Part shown: positions 61,735 to 64,000 of the stretch, piece by piece | How positions within the stretch are numbered: the first letter of the stretch is position 1 | How the letters are laid out: each line of letters begins with the position of its first letter | DNA from: Candidatus Omnitrophota bacterium | GTDB lineage: Bacteria; Omnitrophota; Gorgyraeia; Zapsychrales; Zapsychraceae | Direction of reading: 5' to 3' | Length of the DNA stretch: 64,000 nucleotides | Assembly: GCA_020632495.1 (NCBI GenBank) | Contig: JACKFL010000006.1 | Span: forward strand, 1,550,001 to 1,614,000 | Notes under the pieces: model-generated | The model's input: only the letters and a program-made list of their open reading frames with translations | What the model was told of the DNA's origin: nothing | Database searches by the model: none | Translations under genes and position numbers: made by a program

Positions 61735-62943
61735 CTATTGATTCAAAACGTCAATATCGAAGACGGGCAGGAGCATGGCAAACACAATAAAGCCGATGAT
61801 CAAGCCGACGGATAGGATCATGACCGGCTCCAACAAAGTGGTCATGACTTTGATTTGTTCGTCTGTCTCTTGCTCATAGGTGTCGGCGATTTCCTCGAGG
61901 ACATCGTCGACGTTTCCGGATTCTTCCCCCACCGAAATCAGGTGGCCCATCATGGCGGGAATATCCTTGGACTGCTTCACCCCCTCGCCGAACGTTCCGC
62001 CGGAGGTCAGGCTTTGCATGCATACGGCCAGGTCCTTCTTGATAACATCATTGGAAAGGATCGGTATCGCGGTTTCCAGGGAGCGCAGGAACGGAACACC
62101 TCCGCGGTGCATGAGCACCAGCGTCCGGGCAAAGCGGGCCAACTCCGCCCGCAGTACGATACTGCCGAACAGCGGCAGCCGCAGCATAACGGCGCTGAGC
62201 AGTCGTTTTCCGGCGACGGATTGACTCCATCGCCGCAGACCGTAACCCACGGCCAGAATAACAGCGGCGAGGATGTACCAGTACTCACCGAGAAAATCAC
62301 TGGTCCGCAGCAGGGCCGCGGTCGGCCACGGCAGCCGCGAGCCGATATTGTCAAAAAGACCACGCATCTTTGGCAAAATAAAAGTCAGGACGAAATAGAC
62401 CGTGACTATCCCCAGGCCCAGCATAAACAGCGGATACGTCATGGCAGTTTTCACTTTCCAGCGGATGTCGGATTGGCGTTTCAGATAACGCGCCACGTTA
62501 ATCAGCATTTGCTGCAAGTTACCCCCCTCCTCGCCGGCCGTGACCATGGTGACATACAGCGGCGAGAAGACCCTGGGATATTTCTGCAACGACTCGGAAA
62601 AAGACGCCCCGTTCTTCACATCCTGCAAAATCTCTCCGATCACCTGCCGGAAATAAAGATGCTGTGTCTGCTCCTCGAGGATGCGCAGGGCCTTGATGAT
62701 GGATACACCCGACTTCAGTAGGTGCGCCAGTTGCCGGCTGAAGGTCGCGACATCCTGGGGGGATACCCGCCGGGGACGCGACCGGCGCACACTCTTGGCC
62801 TCCGCGGGTTGCGGCACGACCGAAACCGGCAGAAAACCCAGCTGGTTGATCAAATCAACGGCCTGTTCCTGCGATTGCGCATTGATTCGCCCCTTGACAG
62901 TCTGGGCCCCGTCTTTCTTGGCGACGTATTGATAGGTCTTCAT
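61735..62943 (-). CDS. gspF: GspF-type inner-membrane platform protein
   Basis: A 402-residue protein with two T2SSF domains (ATFSRQLAHLLKSGVSIIKAL; RTLVLMHRGGVPFLRSLETA) and three membrane helices; VTAGEEGGNLQQML and VGEESGNVDDVL are the repeated glycine motifs. The ATG at 62943 overlaps the gspE stop (ATGA) and starts at the family's usual MKTYQYVAK. A longer upstream frame is rejected. Confidence 0.92.
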   Translation of the reverse strand: MKTYQYVAKKDGAQTVKGRINAQSQEQAVDLINQLGFLPVSVVPQPAEAKSVRRSRPRRVSPQDVATFSRQLAHLLKSGVSIIKALRILEEQTQHLYFRQVIGEILQDVKNGASFSESLQKYPRVFSPLYVTMVTAGEEGGNLQQMLINVARYLKRQSDIRWKVKTAMTYPLFMLGLGIVTVYFVLTFILPKMRGLFDNIGSRLPWPTAALLRTSDFLGEYWYILAAVILAVGYGLRRWSQSVAGKRLLSAVMLRLPLFGSIVLRAELARFARTLVLMHRGGVPFLRSLETAIPILSNDVIKKDLAVCMQSLTSGGTFGEGVKQSKDIPAMMGHLISVGEESGNVDDVLEEIADTYEQETDEQIKVMTTLLEPVMILSVGLIIGFIVFAMLLPVFDIDVLNQ

Positions 62944-64000
62944 GAGTGAACCGGATTGGTTGCGGAGCTCAATATTTTCTGGATATATTGGCTGACGGCG
63001 CGCCGATCCTCGGTGGTCATATCGAGGAAATACACACACACCCGGTGGCGGGCATCTTGTGAGTCGCTCCGTTCACCGGAACGGCAAACGCGGGACAGGC
63101 AGTGAATACAGCGGGTCTCCTCACCGGTGAGGGTAAGTTCAATCTCCAGTACGGCACCGATCTTAATCTCTTCGTCGCAATAAAAACACATGCCGCCGGC
63201 GCTCAAATCATGCGTCATGGCTTGCCGCTCCTCACCGTACTCAACGACCGGATCGGTTGTCACACCCGGTCGCCGCACCCGCCGGTACGTAAAAGGCGCC
63301 GGGGTATTGATGCGGGGATAGATTCTCTGCTGATAGGCGCTTTGAGGCAGCCCGTTACCACCGGACTGAGTCTGCGCGGGGGTGGTGGCCTCAGCGGCAG
63401 AGAGCTCCCGGGCCGGGCTCACCGTGCCCGCCAGTTCTTCGATGTACTCATCTTTGACGGTAACATTGACTACCTCGTCCGGAGTGGTGATGCCGTCGAG
63501 GACGGCCTTCCATCCGTTTTGACGCAATGTCTTCAATCCGCGCCGCATGGCGATGCGTTTAATATGATCGCTGCGGGGTTTATCCAGAACTGCCGCCCGG
63601 ATGACGTCATCCAGCATCAAGATTTCGTAGACCGCAATGCGGCCGTAATACCCGGTCTGATTGCAATGATCACATCCGGCCCCGCGGTAAATGGTGATCT
63701 CATCCCGTTCGCTCAAGCCCAATGATCGGGCAATCTCGGATTTGACACCCGGCATACAATCCTCATCGACCGTCTTGCACTCCGGACAAATGACCCGGAC
63801 CAGACGCTGGGCGACGAACGCCTCCACGCTGGAGGCCACCAGGTAGGACTCGATACCCATATCGATCAGTCGCGTAATTCCGCTGGAGGCATCATTGGTG
63901 TGCAGTGTGGAGAAAACCAAGTGACCGGTTAGGGCCGTCTTGATAGCGATCTCGGCCGTTTCCGGATCCCGGACCTCACCCACCATTATGATATCCGGAT
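62940..64000 (-). CDS. gspE: GspE-type secretion ATPase with C-terminal PilZ domain (5' partial)
   Basis: The C-terminal 353 codons of a GspE ATPase; the gene runs off the window edge. Visible are MVGEVRDPETAEIAIKTALTGHLV (quoted as MVGEVRDPETAEIA), LHTNDASSGITRL and two CxxC zinc pairs (CPECKTV, CDHCNQTGYYGR). After the normal end comes a ~40-residue linker and a PilZ-like domain (about the last 125 residues) with RINTPAPFTYRRV and THDLSAGGMCFYCDE, matching the D-x-S-x-x-G motif of cyclic di-GMP receptors. Such a fusion would let the second messenger act directly on the secretion motor (inference). Confidence 0.88.
   Translation of the reverse strand, partial: PDIIMVGEVRDPETAEIAIKTALTGHLVFSTLHTNDASSGITRLIDMGIESYLVASSVEAFVAQRLVRVICPECKTVDEDCMPGVKSEIARSLGLSERDEITIYRGAGCDHCNQTGYYGRIAVYEILMLDDVIRAAVLDKPRSDHIKRIAMRRGLKTLRQNGWKAVLDGITTPDEVVNVTVKDEYIEELAGTVSPARELSAAEATTPAQTQSGGNGLPQSAYQQRIYPRINTPAPFTYRRVRRPGVTTDPVVEYGEERQAMTHDLSAGGMCFYCDEEIKIGAVLEIELTLTGEETRCIHCLSRVCRSGERSDSQDARHRVCVYFLDMTTEDRRAVSQYIQKILSSATNPVHS

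Overview
The window (GC roughly 55-58 %) comes from a Gram-negative (diderm) bacterium. It encodes two type IV pilus / type II secretion-like assembly systems, a PEP-CTERM exported protein, an outer-membrane beta-barrel, a split transketolase, a GT-C/TPR membrane protein and an STT3-type oligosaccharyltransferase. This mix resembles uncultured lineages such as Omnitrophota or deltaproteobacteria-like groups; that placement is inference, because no rRNA or marker gene is present.

Layout. (1) 1-12 kb, plus strand: a metalloprotease-like/DUF58 fusion followed by a MoxR ATPase, small genes, an ArsC-type phosphatase, a HelD-like helicase, a secreted protein made of three 131-residue modules, an acyltransferase, and two tandem paralogous secreted proteins. 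(2) 12-23 kb, minus strand: one long beta-oxidation operon (PaaK-like acyl-adenylating enzyme, thiolase, FadB-type enzyme, ferredoxin, acyl-CoA dehydrogenase) ending in a cNMP/ParA-like/patatin fusion. (3) 23-28 kb, minus strand: a pentose-phosphate operon (split transketolase, transaldolase, radical SAM protein, 6-phosphogluconolactonase), with tRNA-Lys(CTT) just upstream. (4) 28-33.5 kb: exported proteins and a TMTC-like TPR membrane protein. (5) 33.6-40.4 kb, minus strand: a type IV pilus operon (pilB, pilC, major pilin, minor pilins, PilM-like and GspB-like proteins) behind a consensus sigma-70 promoter. (6) 41-43.9 kb: an exported protein, a PEP-CTERM VWA protein and a DUF5677 protein. 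(7) 44.0-51.0 kb, plus strand: the most notable locus, described below. (8) 51.2-55.4 kb: a PocR/AraC regulator, a trypsin-like protease and an STT3 oligosaccharyltransferase. (9) 55.4-64 kb, minus strand: a type II secretion-like operon whose ATPase carries a C-terminal PilZ domain.

The locus at 44.0-51.0 kb looks like a divergent functional-amyloid (Fap-type) system. It has two large secreted low-complexity proteins: a 1055-residue Ser/Ala/Glu protein and a 421-residue protein with proline at nearly every third position. They share an N-terminal leader-like motif and a C-terminal Asn/Val repeat. They are followed by a periplasmic C39 cysteine peptidase (FapD-like) and a beta-barrel with a coiled-coil plug (FapF-like). 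The leader motif, roughly [LV]-[ST]-D-x-E-[LM]-D-x-I-x(1,2)-A-G, also occurs inside the FapF-like protein between plug and barrel. I infer that the C39 peptidase processes all three. The classical Fap accessory proteins FapA and FapE were not recognised.

Promoters with a strong extended -10 (TGCTAtAAT-like) recur through the window, and some lie so close to the start codon that leaderless mRNAs are likely.
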